Counted from the stretch's first letter, positions 16,544-26,362 are shown. The stretch: 64,000 nt of DNA from Paragemmobacter straminiformis (GCF_014243445.1 NZ_JACLQD010000003.1:186001-250000), one strand, 5' to 3'. Translations and numbers: made by a program. The notes: generated from the sequence alone by a model not told the origin.

Positions 16544-17704
16544 ATGGACGCGCTGGTGATCGGGGCGGGGCCTGCGGGGCTGATGGCGGCGGAAGAGCTG
16601 GCGCGCGCGGGGCGGCGCGTGGTGATCTGCGAGGCCAAGCCGAGCGCGGGGCGCAAGTTCCTGATGGCGGGGAAATCGGGGCTGAACGTCACCAAGGACG
16701 AGGAGGCGGCGCGGTTTCTGGCGGCCTACGGGTCGGGCTGGCTGGCGCCGATGCTGGCCGAATTCGGGCCGCAGGCGGTGCAGGACTGGTGCCGCGGGCT
16801 GGGGCAAGAGGTGTTCACGGGTTCCTCGGGGCGGGTGTTTCCGGTGGCGATGAAGGCCTCGCCGCTGCTGCGGGCGTGGCTGGCGCGGCTGGGTGGCATG
16901 GGGGTCGAGTTGCGCGTGCGCTGGCGCTGGGAGGGGTTCGGGGGCGAGGGAGAGGGCGAGGGCGGGGGCCTGCGCTTTCTGACGCCTGCGGGGGTGCAGG
17001 TGCTGCATCCGGCGGTGACGGTGCTGGCGCTTGGCGGGGCAAGCTGGGCGCGGCTCGGGTCGGACGGGGTCTGGGTGCCGTGGTTGCGCGCGCGCGGGGT
17101 CGAGGTGGCGGCCTTCCGGCCCGCGAACATGGGGTTCGGTGTGGTCTGGTCGACGCATATGGCAAAATGGTTCGGGCAGCCCGTGAAGGGGGCGGCGCTG
17201 CTTGTCGGGGCGCGGCGCGAGCGGGGCGAGTTCGTGATCTCGGCGCGCGGGCTCGAGGGCGGGGGCATCTATGCCGTCAGCCGCGATCTGCGCGAAGGGG
17301 CGGCGCTGGCGCTGGATTTCCTGCCCGACCTGCCCGAGGCCGAGGTGGCCGCGCGGCTGGCAAGACTGAAGCCGGGCGAGACGCTGGCGAACCGCCTGCG
17401 CAAGCTGGGGCTGTCGCCTGTGGCGGTCGCGCTTGTGATGGAATGGGGGCGGGGGCTGCCGCCCGCGCAGGCGGCCAAGCACCTGCCGGTGCCGCTGGGG
17501 GGGCCAAGACCGCTCGACGAGGCGATTTCGGTCGCCGGAGGTGTGACACAGGGGGCGGTCACCGAAGGGCTTGAATTGAAGGCCGTGCCGCGCGTCTTTG
17601 TCTGCGGCGAGATGCTGGATTGGGAGGCGCCGACGGGGGGCTATCTGCTGACCGGATGCCTTGCCACGGGGCGCCGGGCGGGCAGGGCTGCGGCCTTGGC
17701 CTGA
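16544..17704 (+). CDS. HI0933/YhiN-like NAD(P)/FAD-dependent flavoprotein (TIGR03862 type)
   Basis: A 386-residue FAD protein of the HI0933/BaiN-like family. The dinucleotide fold begins at residue 2 (DALVIGAGPAGLMAAEELA), followed by the family motif GRKFLMAGKSGLNVT near 38-52; a second FAD contact is VAGGVTQGAV, and FVCGEMLDWEAPTGGYLL at the C-terminus is diagnostic. The physiological substrate is unknown. An in-frame ATG at 16505 would add 13 residues but collides with the divergent HNH start; the ATG at 16544 places the Rossmann strand at the N-terminus as usual. Note an acidic GEGEGEGGG stretch at about 138-146. Confidence 0.88.
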   Translation: MDALVIGAGPAGLMAAEELARAGRRVVICEAKPSAGRKFLMAGKSGLNVTKDEEAARFLAAYGSGWLAPMLAEFGPQAVQDWCRGLGQEVFTGSSGRVFPVAMKASPLLRAWLARLGGMGVELRVRWRWEGFGGEGEGEGGGLRFLTPAGVQVLHPAVTVLALGGASWARLGSDGVWVPWLRARGVEVAAFRPANMGFGVVWSTHMAKWFGQPVKGAALLVGARRERGEFVISARGLEGGGIYAVSRDLREGAALALDFLPDLPEAEVAARLARLKPGETLANRLRKLGLSPVAVALVMEWGRGLPPAQAAKHLPVPLGGPRPLDEAISVAGGVTQGAVTEGLELKAVPRVFVCGEMLDWEAPTGGYLLTGCLATGRRAGRAAALA

Positions 17705-17712
17705 CCGTTGCA

Positions 17713-17868
17713 CGGGGGGCTGTCTGCCCCCCGCGGCGCAGGAAGCGCCGCCCCCCCGAGGATATTTCCGCGAGTATGAAAGCCGGCTGACGGCTTTGCC
17801 CCTTCATCCTTGTCCAAATACTCTCGGGGGGAGTCGCGCCCTGCGCGACGGGGGGCGGACAGCCCCCC
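17713..17868. repeat. Large composite palindrome between convergent genes
   Basis: Four nested or adjacent stem-loops: GGGGGGC/GCCCCCC at 17714-17732; outer arms CCCCCCGAGGATATTT (about 17752-17767) facing AAATACTCTCGGGGGG (about 17816-17831); an inner perfect AAAGCCG-GCTGA-CGGCTTT at 17779-17797; and GGGGGGC-GGACA-GCCCCCC at 17850-17868. It lies between converging genes and may terminate both. It is the largest member of the family in the window. Confidence 0.75.
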
Positions 17869-17901
17869 TTTGTGCGGTTTGCAGGCGGCGACCGGCTTGC
17901 C

Positions 17902-19344
17902 CTAGTGCTTGATCATCACGTGGCGGACCACGGTGTAATCTTCCAGCGCATAGGCGGACATGTCCTTGCCGTAGCCGGATTGCTTCAGCCCGCCGTGGGG
18001 CATTTCGTTGACCAGCATGAAATGCGTGTTCACCCAGGTGCAGCCGTAGCGCAGGCGGGCGGCGGTGGACATGGCGCGGCCCACGTCGCGGGTCCAGACC
18101 GACGAGGCGAGGCCGTAGTCGCTGTCGTTGGCCCAGGTCACCGCCTGATCCGGGTCGGTGAAGGGGGTGATCGACACGACGGGGCCGAAAACCTCGCGCC
18201 GGACGATCTCGTCCTCTTGGCGGGCGCCGGCGATGACGGTGGGTTTGTAGTAGAAGCCGTTCGGCATCACCTCGCCGCCGGTCGTGACCTCGATATGCCC
18301 TACCTCGCGCGCGCGGTTGACGAAGCTTGCGACGCGGTCGCGCTGGCGCAGCGAGATGAGCGGCCCGATTTCGTTGGCGCTGTCGTCATCAAGCCCGAGG
18401 GCGATGGAGGAGACGGCCGAGGTGAGGTCGGCCACCAGCCGGTCATAGACCTTCTTGCCGGCGTAGATGCGGCAGGCGGCGGTGCAATCCTGCCCGGCGT
18501 TGTAATAGCCGAATGCGCGCAGCCCTTCGACGACCTGATCCACATCGGCATCGTCGAACACGATCACCGGGGCCTTGCCGCCAAGTTCGAGATGGGTGCG
18601 TTTGACGGTCTTTGCCGCCGCGTCCAGCATCTTCTTGCCGGTCGCCACGTCACCCGTGAGCGAGATCATGTCCACGCCGGGATGGTTGATGAGGTAGCTG
18701 CCCACCGTCTGGCCGCGCCCTGTCAGGACCGAGACCACGCCTTCGGGCAGTTCCTCGGCCAATATCCGCGCCATTTTCAGCGCGGTGAGCGGGGTTTGCT
18801 CGGAAGGTTTGAAAACCACCGTATTGCCGCCGCCGATGGCGGGGCCGAGTTTCCATGCCATCATCATCAGCGGATAGTTCCACGGCGCGATCGAGGCGAT
18901 GACGCCCACGGGGTCGCGGCGGATCATGCTGGTATGGCCGGCCATGTATTCCCCCGCGAGCGATCCGTGCTGGGTGCGGACGGCGCCTGCGAAGAAGCGG
19001 TAGCAATCGACGATGGCGGGGATTTCGTCGTTGCGCGCGGCGTTGATCGGCTTGCCGCAGTTCAGCGCCTCGAGTGCGGCGAAGGCGTCGGCTTCGGCCT
19101 CGATCCGGTCTGCGATGCGCAGCAGGGCGGCGGCGCGTTCGGCGGGCGTGGTGCGCGACCATCCGTCAAAGGCGCGGCGGGCGGCGGCGACGGCGCGGTC
19201 GACCTGTGCGGTCGAGGCCTCGGGCACGTCGAGGATCAGCGCGCCGGTGCGCGGGTTGAGGACGGGTTCCTTGGCCTCTTGTCCCTGCTCGAAGGCAGAG
19301 CCGATCAGAAGCTGGGTGTCGATGGTCATATGCGCGCTGTCCAT
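17902..19344 (-). CDS. Aminobutyraldehyde dehydrogenase-like ALDH (PatD/YdcW type)
   Basis: A 480-residue NAD-dependent aldehyde dehydrogenase. The catalytic Cys is in [13 protein letters not shown], the general base Glu in [13 protein letters not shown], and the cofactor-site segments [15 protein letters not shown] and [15 protein letters not shown] are intact. Sequence and the neighbouring transporter match the E. coli YdcW/PatD context, an enzyme oxidising 4-aminobutanal to GABA in putrescine breakdown. ATG 19344 is chosen over 19329 because GGGAGG sits about 6 nt upstream. It is the last gene of a five-gene operon, 13 bp after the permease gene. Betaine aldehyde dehydrogenase is the alternative; conserved Asp/Trp specificity residues were not checked. 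Confidence 0.87.
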   Translation of the reverse strand: MDSAHMTIDTQLLIGSAFEQGQEAKEPVLNPRTGALILDVPEASTAQVDRAVAAARRAFDGWSRTTPAERAAALLRIADRIEAEADAFAALEALNCGKPINAARNDEIPAIVDCYRFFAGAVRTQHGSLAGEYMAGHTSMIRRDPVGVIASIAPWNYPLMMMAWKLGPAIGGGNTVVFKPSEQTPLTALKMARILAEELPEGVVSVLTGRGQTVGSYLINHPGVDMISLTGDVATGKKMLDAAAKTVKRTHLELGGKAPVIVFDDADVDQVVEGLRAFGYYNAGQDCTAACRIYAGKKVYDRLVADLTSAVSSIALGLDDDSANEIGPLISLRQRDRVASFVNRAREVGHIEVTTGGEVMPNGFYYKPTVIAGARQEDEIVRREVFGPVVSITPFTDPDQAVTWANDSDYGLASSVWTRDVGRAMSTAARLRYGCTWVNTHFMLVNEMPHGGLKQSGYGKDMSAYALEDYTVVRHVMIKH

Positions 19345-19357
19345 GTGGACCTCCCTT

Positions 19358-20164
19358 TCATTTGCCCGAACCGGCGGTCTCGGCGCCGTCGCGGGTGAGG
19401 TAATAGGCGATGAGGATGGGGAAGAAGGTGGCGAGAAAGACGACGATGGCGACGACGTTGGTCACGGGGCGTTCACGCGGCCGCACCAGTTCTTGCAGCA
19501 TCCAGATGGGCAGGGTGCTTTGCTGGCCTGCGGTGAAGGTGGTCACGATCACCTCGTCGAAGGACAGGGCGAAGGCGAGCATCCCCCCCGCCAGCAGCGC
19601 CGAGCCGAGGTTGGGCAAAAGCACGTGGCGGAAGGTCTGGAAGCTGTTCGCGCCAAGGTCGGCCGACGCCTCGAGGATACCGCCCGACAGGCGGCGGAAG
19701 CGGGCGACGGCGTTGTTGTAGACGATGACGATGCAAAAGGTGGCGTGGCCGAGGATGATCGTCAGCGTCGAGAACGGGATGTCCATGATCGAGAAGGCCG
19801 AGCGCAGCGACATGCCGGTGATGACGCCGGGCAGGGCGATGGGCAGCAGGATCAGAAGCGAGATCTGGTCGCGCCCGAAGAAGCGGCTTTGCACCATCGC
19901 CGCCGATACGAGCGTGCCGAGGATCAGCGCCAGCAGCGTCGAAACCGAGGCGACCCAGAGCGAGAGGTAGAGCGGCGGCCAGATGTCGGCGCGGTTCCAT
20001 GCCACGGCAAACCATTGGGTGGTCAGGCCGGGGGGCGGAAAGGCGTAGGATTTCTCCTCGGTCGTGAAGGCATAGAGGAAAACGACGAGGATCGGCAGGT
20101 GCAGGAACAGCAGCCCCGCCGTGGCCGAGAGACGCAGGCCGATCGAGGCGCGGTCAGAGTGCAT
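19358..20164 (-). CDS. ABC transporter permease (YdcV/PotC-like)
   Basis: A 268-residue inner-membrane permease of the spermidine/putrescine/2-aminoethylphosphonate type with about six hydrophobic segments, beginning [22 protein letters not shown]. The EAA-like loop that contacts the ATPase is [21 protein letters not shown] at about 183-203. Start ATG 20164 overlaps the preceding permease gene by 11 nt. With the other three transporter genes it should form a complete importer. Confidence 0.92.
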   Translation of the reverse strand: MHSDRASIGLRLSATAGLLFLHLPILVVFLYAFTTEEKSYAFPPPGLTTQWFAVAWNRADIWPPLYLSLWVASVSTLLALILGTLVSAAMVQSRFFGRDQISLLILLPIALPGVITGMSLRSAFSIMDIPFSTLTIILGHATFCIVIVYNNAVARFRRLSGGILEASADLGANSFQTFRHVLLPNLGSALLAGGMLAFALSFDEVIVTTFTAGQQSTLPIWMLQELVRPRERPVTNVVAIVVFLATFFPILIAYYLTRDGAETAGSGK

Positions 20165-21101
20165 CGAAGGCCCCCATGCGCTTGGCGACGGTCAGGTAGA
20201 GCAGCATGATGACGATGGGCACCACGGCAAAGGCGGCGGCGAGGGGGATGTTTCCGGCGGTGCCCTGCAACTGGTAGACCGCAAGGCCGATGAAGCGGGC
20301 CGAGGTGCCGACGATCTGGGGGATGATGTAATCGCCCATCGTCAGCGAGAATGTGAAGATGGACCCCGCGATGATGCCCGGAAGCGCCAGCGGAAAGACC
20401 ACCGTGCGGAAGGTCTGCGACCGGCTGGCGCCGAGGTCGGCCGAGGCTTCGAGCATGGAGTTCGGCACGCGTTCCAGCGCGGCCTGCATCGGCAGGATCA
20501 TGTAGGGAAGCCAGATGTAGACAAAGACGAGGAAGGTGCCGATCCACGATGTGGACAGGGAATTGCCGCCGATACCGGGGATGGAGAGGACCGCGTTCAG
20601 CACCATCGACAGGTGCAGCGCGTCTGCGGCCCATGTGATGATGCCCTCTTTGGCAAGGATCAGTTTCCAGGCGTAGACCTTGACCAGATAGCTCGACCAC
20701 AGCGGCAGCATCACGCCGAGGTAGAACACCGCCTTCCAGCGCCCCTTGGCGAAACGGGCGGCGTAATAGGCGATGGGAAAGGCGATGATCGCACAGCCCA
20801 AGGTGACGGCGGCAGACATCAGAAGTGTGCGGATGATGATGTCGAGGTTCTGCGCGCGGAAAAGCTCGGCATAGGTTTTCAGGGTGAATTCCTGTTTCAC
20901 CACGCCCGAGAATTCGTCGATGGAATAGAAGGATTGCAGCAAGAGCGCCGCCAGAGACCCGAGGTAGACAAGGCCGAGCCAGATCAGCGGCGGGGCGAGC
21001 AGGATGCCCAGAAGCAGGCGCGGACGGCGCCAGAAGATTGCCGTGAGCCGGTCGGCAAGGCCGCGTTCGGCAAGGATGGCAGGGGCGGCGGCGGGTATCA
21101 T
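20154..21101 (-). CDS. ABC transporter permease (YdcU/PotB-like)
   Basis: A 315-residue inner-membrane permease, partner of the YdcV-like protein. Six or so hydrophobic segments follow a cytoplasmic N-terminus; the ATPase-contact loop is [19 protein letters not shown] near residue 220. The ATG at 21101 forms an ATGA overlap with the ATPase gene, which fixes the start; the longer in-frame extension upstream is Arg-rich antisense-like sequence. Confidence 0.92.
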   Translation of the reverse strand: MIPAAAPAILAERGLADRLTAIFWRRPRLLLGILLAPPLIWLGLVYLGSLAALLLQSFYSIDEFSGVVKQEFTLKTYAELFRAQNLDIIIRTLLMSAAVTLGCAIIAFPIAYYAARFAKGRWKAVFYLGVMLPLWSSYLVKVYAWKLILAKEGIITWAADALHLSMVLNAVLSIPGIGGNSLSTSWIGTFLVFVYIWLPYMILPMQAALERVPNSMLEASADLGASRSQTFRTVVFPLALPGIIAGSIFTFSLTMGDYIIPQIVGTSARFIGLAVYQLQGTAGNIPLAAAFAVVPIVIMLLYLTVAKRMGAFDAL

Positions 21102-22135
21102 CCCTCGCCCTCCATCACATGCAGGGCAGCGGGATCGAAGGCGATGCCGACGGTCGCGCCGGTTTCGGGCAAGGGCTGGCCCGCTGGGACGAGGGCCGAG
21201 ATTTCCGTGCCCTGCGTCGCCACGGTCACGCGGTTGCCTGCGCCGAGGTAGCGGTGGGTCGTGACGGTGCCCGACAGCGCCACGCCGTCGGGCGCGGTCA
21301 GGCGCAGCGCCTCGGGCCGCAGCGAGGACCATGCGGCGGGGCCGCCGAAGGCGCGGGTCACATCGGGCGGCAGCACGTTGGACGAGCCGACGAAATCGGC
21401 CACAAAGCGCGTGCGCGGCCGGGCGTAGACCTGTGCCGGCGTGCCGATCTGGGCGATGCGGCCATTGTTGAACACGGCAAGGCTGTCGGCCATGCTCAGC
21501 GCCTCGCCCTGGTCATGGGTGACGAAGATGAAGGTGATGCCGAGGCGGGCTTGCAGGGTTTTCAATTCGTCCTGCATCGCCTCGCGCAGCTTGAGGTCGA
21601 GCGCGCCGAGCGGTTCGTCGAGCAAGAGAACGCGGGGTTCGTTGACGAGGGCGCGGGCAAGGGCGACGCGCTGGCGCTGGCCGCCGGAAAGCTGGGCGGG
21701 CTTGCGGTCTCCGTAGCCGTCGAGCTTGACGAGCGACAGCATCTCTTCGGCGCGGTCGTCGCGAGTGCGGCGGTCGACGCCCTTGACCATCAGCCCGTAG
21801 GCCACGTTGTCGCGCACGCTCATATGCGGAAAGAGCGCGTAGTCCTGAAAGACGGTGTTCACGTTGCGGCGGTTGGGGGGGATGTCGGAAACGTCCTGCC
21901 CGAAGATGCGGATGCTGCCCGCCGTGGGTTTCTCGAAGCCCGAGATCAGCCGCAGGCAGGTGGTCTTGCCGGAACCCGAGGGGCCGAGCATGGCGAAGAA
22001 CGAGCCTTCGGCAATGGTCAGGTCAACCCCGTCGACCGCCTTCACCGGCGCCGTGGCAGGGCCGAAGTGACGCGAGACAGAGCGGAATTCGACTGCGGGG
22101 GACGGGGCGGCAGGGGACGGGGCGGCAGGGGACAT
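21098..22135 (-). CDS. ABC transporter ATP-binding protein (YdcT/PotA-like)
   Basis: A 345-residue import ATPase. Walker A is GPSGSGKTT near residue 51, the signature [15 protein letters not shown] near 149, Walker [13 protein letters not shown] near 172 and the switch His in FVTHDQGEA. The C-terminal about 100 residues form a TOBE-like regulatory domain ([10 protein letters not shown]). The N-terminus carries a [12 protein letters not shown] repeat before the fold, which is unusual and may be a non-conserved extension. Start is ATG 22135. Confidence 0.94.
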   Translation of the reverse strand: MSPAAPSPAAPSPAVEFRSVSRHFGPATAPVKAVDGVDLTIAEGSFFAMLGPSGSGKTTCLRLISGFEKPTAGSIRIFGQDVSDIPPNRRNVNTVFQDYALFPHMSVRDNVAYGLMVKGVDRRTRDDRAEEMLSLVKLDGYGDRKPAQLSGGQRQRVALARALVNEPRVLLLDEPLGALDLKLREAMQDELKTLQARLGITFIFVTHDQGEALSMADSLAVFNNGRIAQIGTPAQVYARPRTRFVADFVGSSNVLPPDVTRAFGGPAAWSSLRPEALRLTAPDGVALSGTVTTHRYLGAGNRVTVATQGTEISALVPAGQPLPETGATVGIAFDPAALHVMEGEG

Positions 22136-22162
22136 GGGGCAACCGGGACATGAAGGGAAATT

Positions 22163-22217
22163 CCCCCGCGACGGGCGCGGGGGTCAGTCAGGTCGTGGCC
22201 CCGCTGCCGGGGCCACG
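22163..22217 (-). promoter_or_regulatory. Two stem-loops between binding-protein and ATPase genes
   Basis: On the transcribed minus strand the first stem is CGTGGCCCC with a 6-nt loop (22217-22194, 9 bp), the second CCCCCGCG with a 5-nt loop (22183-22163, 8 bp). Neither has a T run. Such hairpins after a binding-protein gene commonly protect its mRNA or reduce read-through so that the binding protein is made in excess; that role is inferred. Confidence 0.6.
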
Positions 22218-22229
22218 GGACGCGCGGTC

Positions 22230-23396
22230 TTAGCGGCCGCCGATCACGCCGATGTAGTCGGACACCCAGCGGTAGTAGGGCACGCAGGCGCCTTCGCCCA
22301 GCGAGCAGTCCGAAACGGGGGTGGTCCAGAAGCGGATCTTGTCGAAGTCGTCATAGCCGTTGGCGTGGCAGCCTTCGGCGGTTTGCATGCCGCGCCCGTC
22401 GGTGCAGGCGGCGGGAACCGACGGCACCGCGCCGAACCAGACCGACAGGTCGGATTGCAGGTTGGACGAAAGCTGGTGGTCGAACCACTTGTAGGCGCAG
22501 TTCGGGTGTTCGCTGTCGACGTGCAGCATGGTGGTATCGGCCCAGCCCGTCGCGCCCTCTTGCGGGATGGTCGAGGCGATGGGCAGTTTCTCGCCCTGAA
22601 GCAGATTGACCTGGAAGGGCCAGGAGCCGGAGGCAACCACGCCTTCGTTCTTGAAATCGTCGATCTGGATAAAGGCGTCATGCCAGTAGCGGCTGACAAG
22701 CTGGCGCTGGCCGCGCAGCAGGTCGAGCGCGGCCTTGTACTGGTCCTCGTTCAGTTCGTAGGGCGATTTGATGCCAAGCTCGGGCTTGTGGAACATCAGG
22801 TATTGCGCGGCATCCGCGATATGGATCGGGCCGTCATAGGCCTGAACGCGGCCTTCGTTCGACTTGCCGTCGGGCAGGTCCATCTTTTCAAAGACGACAT
22901 TCCACGAGGTCGGCGGTTCCTTGAACACCTCGGTGTTGTACATCAGCACGTTGGGGCCCCACATGTAGGGCACGCCGTAATGCTTGCCGTCGACCGTGTG
23001 CCACGGCGCGTCTTGCAGGCGCGGGTCGATGGTCGACCACGAGGGGATCAGGTCCTTGTTGATTTCCTGCACGCGGCCGCCCGCGATCAGGCGCAGCGAG
23101 GCGTCGCCCGAAGCGGTGACAAGGTCGAAGCCGCCTTCGTTCATCAGGGCGACCATCTCGTCCGAGGTGTTGGCGGTCTTGACCGTCACCTTGCAGCCGG
23201 TCGATTCCTCGAATTTGGTCACCCAGTCATAGGCGGGGTCGGTTTCGCCGCGTTCGACATAGCCCGCCCAGGCAACGATCGAGAGCGCACCTTCGCCTTC
23301 GCCGACTTCGGTCATCTGGGCGAGGGCGGGCGAGAGGCCCGTGGCGAGGGCGAGGCTGGCGGTGCAGAGGCCGGTCGTGAACTTCGTGAAGGTCAT
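22230..23396 (-). CDS. Periplasmic substrate-binding protein (YdcS/PotD-like)
   Basis: A 388-residue solute-binding protein of the polyamine/spermidine type. A signal peptide is present (MTFTKFTTGLCTASLALATG, cleavage after ALA near residue 27). The mature part begins LSIVAWAGYVERGETDP and includes NTSDEMVALMNEGGFDLVTASGD and VPYMWGPNVLMYNTEVF, typical of this fold. It has several Cys, including CSLGEGAC near the C-terminus, that could form disulfides. ATG 23396 has AGGGAGAA just upstream. It is the first gene of the transporter operon. Polyamine, GABA or related amine uptake is inferred from family plus the aldehyde dehydrogenase. Confidence 0.9.
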   Translation of the reverse strand: MTFTKFTTGLCTASLALATGLSPALAQMTEVGEGEGALSIVAWAGYVERGETDPAYDWVTKFEESTGCKVTVKTANTSDEMVALMNEGGFDLVTASGDASLRLIAGGRVQEINKDLIPSWSTIDPRLQDAPWHTVDGKHYGVPYMWGPNVLMYNTEVFKEPPTSWNVVFEKMDLPDGKSNEGRVQAYDGPIHIADAAQYLMFHKPELGIKSPYELNEDQYKAALDLLRGQRQLVSRYWHDAFIQIDDFKNEGVVASGSWPFQVNLLQGEKLPIASTIPQEGATGWADTTMLHVDSEHPNCAYKWFDHQLSSNLQSDLSVWFGAVPSVPAACTDGRGMQTAEGCHANGYDDFDKIRFWTTPVSDCSLGEGACVPYYRWVSDYIGVIGGR

Positions 23397-23707
23397 GAGA
23401 TTCTCCCTGTGAGAATGTGCGTGCCGAATTTTTCCGGTCATCCGCGAAGAGTAGAGCGAGGGAGGCCTTTCGCAATATCAAAAATGGGATGGGCGGTATC
23501 GGTTTTTCCGATGGGTCGAACGGGGGGCCGCCCTTGGGGGGCATCGAGCCCCCGCGCGGGCGGGCTGCCGCGCGGCGGGTCTGCGGGGGCGCGCGGGTGC
23601 CTGCGGTTGGGCCGAGTATTTGGGCAAGGGTGAAAGGGCATCGCGCCGCGCCTGTTCATCCTTGCCGCAAATACTCATCTTGCGGCGTTTCGTGCAGGGC
23701 GCGCGGT
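23397..23707. repeat. 311-bp gap with a long inverted repeat of the dispersed family
   Basis: No gene seen. The gap holds the leader of the transporter operon and, at 23615-23676, an imperfect palindrome with about 21-bp arms: GAGTATTTGGGCAAGGGTGA facing TTCATCCTTGCCGCAAATAC. GC-rich GGGGGGCC/GCCCCCC blocks lie around 23522-23560. The palindrome sits between the LysR stop and the transporter promoter region and may terminate the LysR transcript. Confidence 0.65.
23400..23416 (-). promoter_or_regulatory. Small inverted repeat over the binding-protein ribosome site
   Basis: ATTCTC-CCTGT-GAGAAT, a perfect 6-bp-arm palindrome covering the AGGGAGAAT ribosome site of the binding-protein gene and ending 3 bp before its ATG. 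It could be an operator or a translation-controlling hairpin. Confidence 0.4.
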
Positions 23708-24610
23708 CTAGCGTTCCGGAACGCCCGTCTGCGCCGAGCGCACGAAATTGAGCGCGGGCGGCGAGAGTGGCGCGCCGCGCCGCCATGCAAGGCCCACTTG
23801 CACCGAAGGCAGATCGCCCGAGACGTCGCGGATTTCGATGCGGTCGCCTTCGAGCGACCACGGGCGGTAGACGAGGCTGGGCAGGATGGCGAGGCCCGCG
23901 CCGGTGGCGACGAGCGAGCGCACGGCCTCGACGCTGCGGGTGCGGAAGGCGATTTCGGGTTTCACGGGAAGGGCTGCGGTGAGGCGGCGGGTGGATTCCT
24001 CGATCTCGTCCACCATGAGCTGGATGAGCGGAAGGCCCGCAAGCTCTTCGAGGGCGATGGATTCCTGCTGCGCCAGCGCGTGGCCGAGCGGCAGCCAGAG
24101 GCGGTAGGGCGAGACGAGCAGGGTTTCGACGTTCAGCGCCAGACGGTCGCGGACCGAGGAGGTGAGCAGGACTGCGACGTCAAGCTCTCCGCCGATGAGC
24201 AGATGTTGCAGGTATTCGCCCGAATCCTCGATGACGTTGAGTTCCACCTTTGGGAAGGCGCGGCGGAAGCGTTGCAGGATGTCGGAGAGGACATAGCCCG
24301 CGACGAGTTGCGTCACTCCGAGCGACAGGCGGCCCGTGGCGGTTTCGGCCTCTTCGCGAAAGGAGGAGCGGGCGGTGGCGACGTCTGACAGGATTTGCCG
24401 CGCGTGGCGCAGGAAGGCCGAGCCTTTGTGCGTGATCAGCAGGCCGCGCGCCTGACGGTCGAAGAGCGTGACGCCGAGATCGTCCTCGAGGGCGCGGATC
24501 GCCTCGGTCACCGAGGATTGCGAGATGGACAGGGCGCGCGCGGCACCCGAGACAGAGCCGGCCTCGGCCGCGGCGATGAAGAACTGAAGCTGGCGGAGCG
24601 TGAAGGCCAT
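23708..24610 (-). CDS. LysR-family transcriptional regulator
   Basis: A 300-residue regulator with an N-terminal winged helix (LRQLQFFIAAAEAGSVSGAARAL, then SQSSVTEAIRALEDDLGV) and a periplasmic-binding-like ligand domain from about residue 90. It is encoded directly upstream of, and in the same direction as, the transporter-aldehyde dehydrogenase operon, so regulation of that operon in response to an amine or its product is the obvious inference. A divergent target is absent: the next gene upstream (GAF) runs the same way. Confidence 0.92.
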   Translation of the reverse strand: MAFTLRQLQFFIAAAEAGSVSGAARALSISQSSVTEAIRALEDDLGVTLFDRQARGLLITHKGSAFLRHARQILSDVATARSSFREEAETATGRLSLGVTQLVAGYVLSDILQRFRRAFPKVELNVIEDSGEYLQHLLIGGELDVAVLLTSSVRDRLALNVETLLVSPYRLWLPLGHALAQQESIALEELAGLPLIQLMVDEIEESTRRLTAALPVKPEIAFRTRSVEAVRSLVATGAGLAILPSLVYRPWSLEGDRIEIRDVSGDLPSVQVGLAWRRGAPLSPPALNFVRSAQTGVPER

Positions 24611-24677
24611 GACCGGTGCTGTTGCGGCAGGCCGCCGGAGGATGCATGTCGCATCCGCCGGACCCCCTGCGGGATAT

Positions 24678-25118
24678 TCAGGTGGCTGTGAACAAGGCGT
24701 CGGTGAGCAGTGTCGCGCGGGCTTCGGCCACGAGGGACAGGTAGGCTTGCAGCTTTTCGGGCGTGAAGTGGTGGGCTTCGGCCAAAAGGTTGACCGTGGC
24801 GGTTATGGTGCCCGTGACATCGGCGACGGGGATGTTCAGCGCCGAGCCGAGCCCCATCGAGGTGATGAGCGCGTGGTCGAAGAAATGCTTCTCGAACTCG
24901 GCCGGGGTGTTGGCGAGGAAGGGTCGGGCCTTGCGGATGCAATGGTCGAACCATGCGTCATCCAGCATCGGCTTGGTGCCTTGGGCCGGATATTCGGCCG
25001 GATGCGAGGTATAGGCGCGGCGTGACAGCCCCGCCGCGCGGTCAAGGATCGAGACGGTGAAAAGCCGCGTGCCGAGGGCGGCGCAGGCTTGGTGCAATCG
25101 GGCGATGGGATGGGTCAT
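24678..25118 (-). CDS. GAF domain protein
   Basis: A 146-residue stand-alone GAF-fold protein (MTHPIARLHQACAALGTRLF..., then SALNIPVADVTGTITATVNLLAEAHHF). GAF domains bind small ligands or sense redox state; a single-domain protein of this size next to a transporter cluster may be a sensor, but its partner is unknown. The start could also be ATG 25127, three codons earlier; no strong ribosome site distinguishes them. It contains two Cys (about residues 11 and 58), which do not fit the methionine-sulfoxide-reductase GAF pattern. Confidence 0.75.
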   Translation of the reverse strand: MTHPIARLHQACAALGTRLFTVSILDRAAGLSRRAYTSHPAEYPAQGTKPMLDDAWFDHCIRKARPFLANTPAEFEKHFFDHALITSMGLGSALNIPVADVTGTITATVNLLAEAHHFTPEKLQAYLSLVAEARATLLTDALFTAT

Positions 25119-25159
25119 GCGGCCCATATCGCCACGAGAGGCGGCGGCTGTCCAGAGGG

Positions 25160-26227
25160 TCAGGCACCGCGCAGGCGGGCGGCGAGCAGCGCGATGAGGT
25201 CGGAGCGCGTGACGAGCCCCGCGAGGGCCGTGCCGTTCAGGATGGGCACGGCTTGCTGGTGGCCGTCGGAAAGCAGGTTCATCAGCGTGGCGGCTGTGGT
25301 TTCGGGCGTGGCCGTTTCGACCGGGGTTGCCAGATCGGCGGCGGTCAGGGTGGCATCGGTCAGGCCAAGGAGGGCGGCCTGGTCGAGAAGCCCCGCGTAG
25401 TGGCCGCCGTCGGTGACGGGCAGGGTCTTGAAGCGGTGGGTGCGGAATTCCTGCGCGAGGGTCGCCAGCGGCGTCGCGGGCGGCACGGTCACCAGATCGC
25501 GCGACATGATGTCGGCGGCGGTGAGGTCGCCCAGATGGTGGGCGGCGGCTTCGGTCTCGGCGGCGGTGATGACGCGGGCAAGGTCTTCGACGCCGATGTT
25601 GGGGGTCATCCGGAGGCGGTCGAGAATGGTTGCCAGCTCGGGCGGGGTAAGGCCGAGGCGGCGGTCGGGGAGCGGATCCTTGGTGCCGTGCGGAGAGGGC
25701 GCGGGCTGGCGGAAGGGATAGACGCGGCCCGTCGCGTGGTTCCAGACGATGCCTGCGGCCACGAGAAGGGCTGTGCCTGCGGCCACGGGGGCAAGGGCAA
25801 AGGCCCATGTCGGCGGATGCGCGCCGCCCGCGGCAAGGACCGTGGCGAGTGCGACGGCCCCGGCAGGGGGATGGAACGAGCGGGTTGCCCCCATCGCGGC
25901 GATGGCAAGCGCCACGGCAAGGGGGGCGGCGATCAGCGGCGTCTGCGTCACCTGCAGCGTCACAAGGGCGGCGAGGGCGGCAAGCGTGTTGCCCGCGATG
26001 GCGCTGAAGGGCTGGGCAAGCGGGCTGTTCGGCACGACGAAGATCAGGAAGGCCGACGCGCCAAAGGGGGCGATCAGCGTCAGATGCGTGGGATCGCCGC
26101 CCGAAAGGCTCCACAGGATCAGGTCGCAGGCGAGAAGGCCCAAGGCGGCACCGAGGGCGGCGCGTGTCACCTCGGCCGCATGGGGGGTGGGCATGACGGG
26201 GCCGAACATGCGGAGGAGGCGGGACAT
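25160..26227 (-). CDS. HPP-family membrane protein with tandem CBS domains
   Basis: A 355-residue protein. The N-terminal half (about 10-170) is an HPP membrane domain with four hydrophobic segments and the signature THLTLIAPFGASAFLIF and RSFHPPAGAVALATVLAAGG. The C-terminal part has two CBS motifs (about 235-290 and 300-355, e.g. IMSRDLVTVPPATPL), which bind adenine nucleotides. HPP proteins have been linked to nitrite transport in chloroplasts and cyanobacteria; the substrate here is unknown. ATG 26227 is chosen because upstream in-frame sequence has no family likeness. Confidence 0.85.
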   Translation of the reverse strand: MSRLLRMFGPVMPTPHAAEVTRAALGAALGLLACDLILWSLSGGDPTHLTLIAPFGASAFLIFVVPNSPLAQPFSAIAGNTLAALAALVTLQVTQTPLIAAPLAVALAIAAMGATRSFHPPAGAVALATVLAAGGAHPPTWAFALAPVAAGTALLVAAGIVWNHATGRVYPFRQPAPSPHGTKDPLPDRRLGLTPPELATILDRLRMTPNIGVEDLARVITAAETEAAAHHLGDLTAADIMSRDLVTVPPATPLATLAQEFRTHRFKTLPVTDGGHYAGLLDQAALLGLTDATLTAADLATPVETATPETTAATLMNLLSDGHQQAVPILNGTALAGLVTRSDLIALLAARLRGA

Positions 26228-26362
26228 GGGCGCGGGCCTTATGGTGTATTTCTGCCCGATGTTTAGGCAGTTGGCGCGGGAATGGCGAGGGGGCGGCACG
26301 TGCCGGGGCGTTTCTGACGCAAGATTCGGGTTGGGCGGAGCGGTTGCCGTGAGGGCGATATC

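Noticed and set aside
16085-17713. Minus-strand 542-codon frame over the HNH and flavoprotein genes
   Set aside because: His/Pro/Arg-rich shadow; it crosses two real genes and an intergenic repeat.
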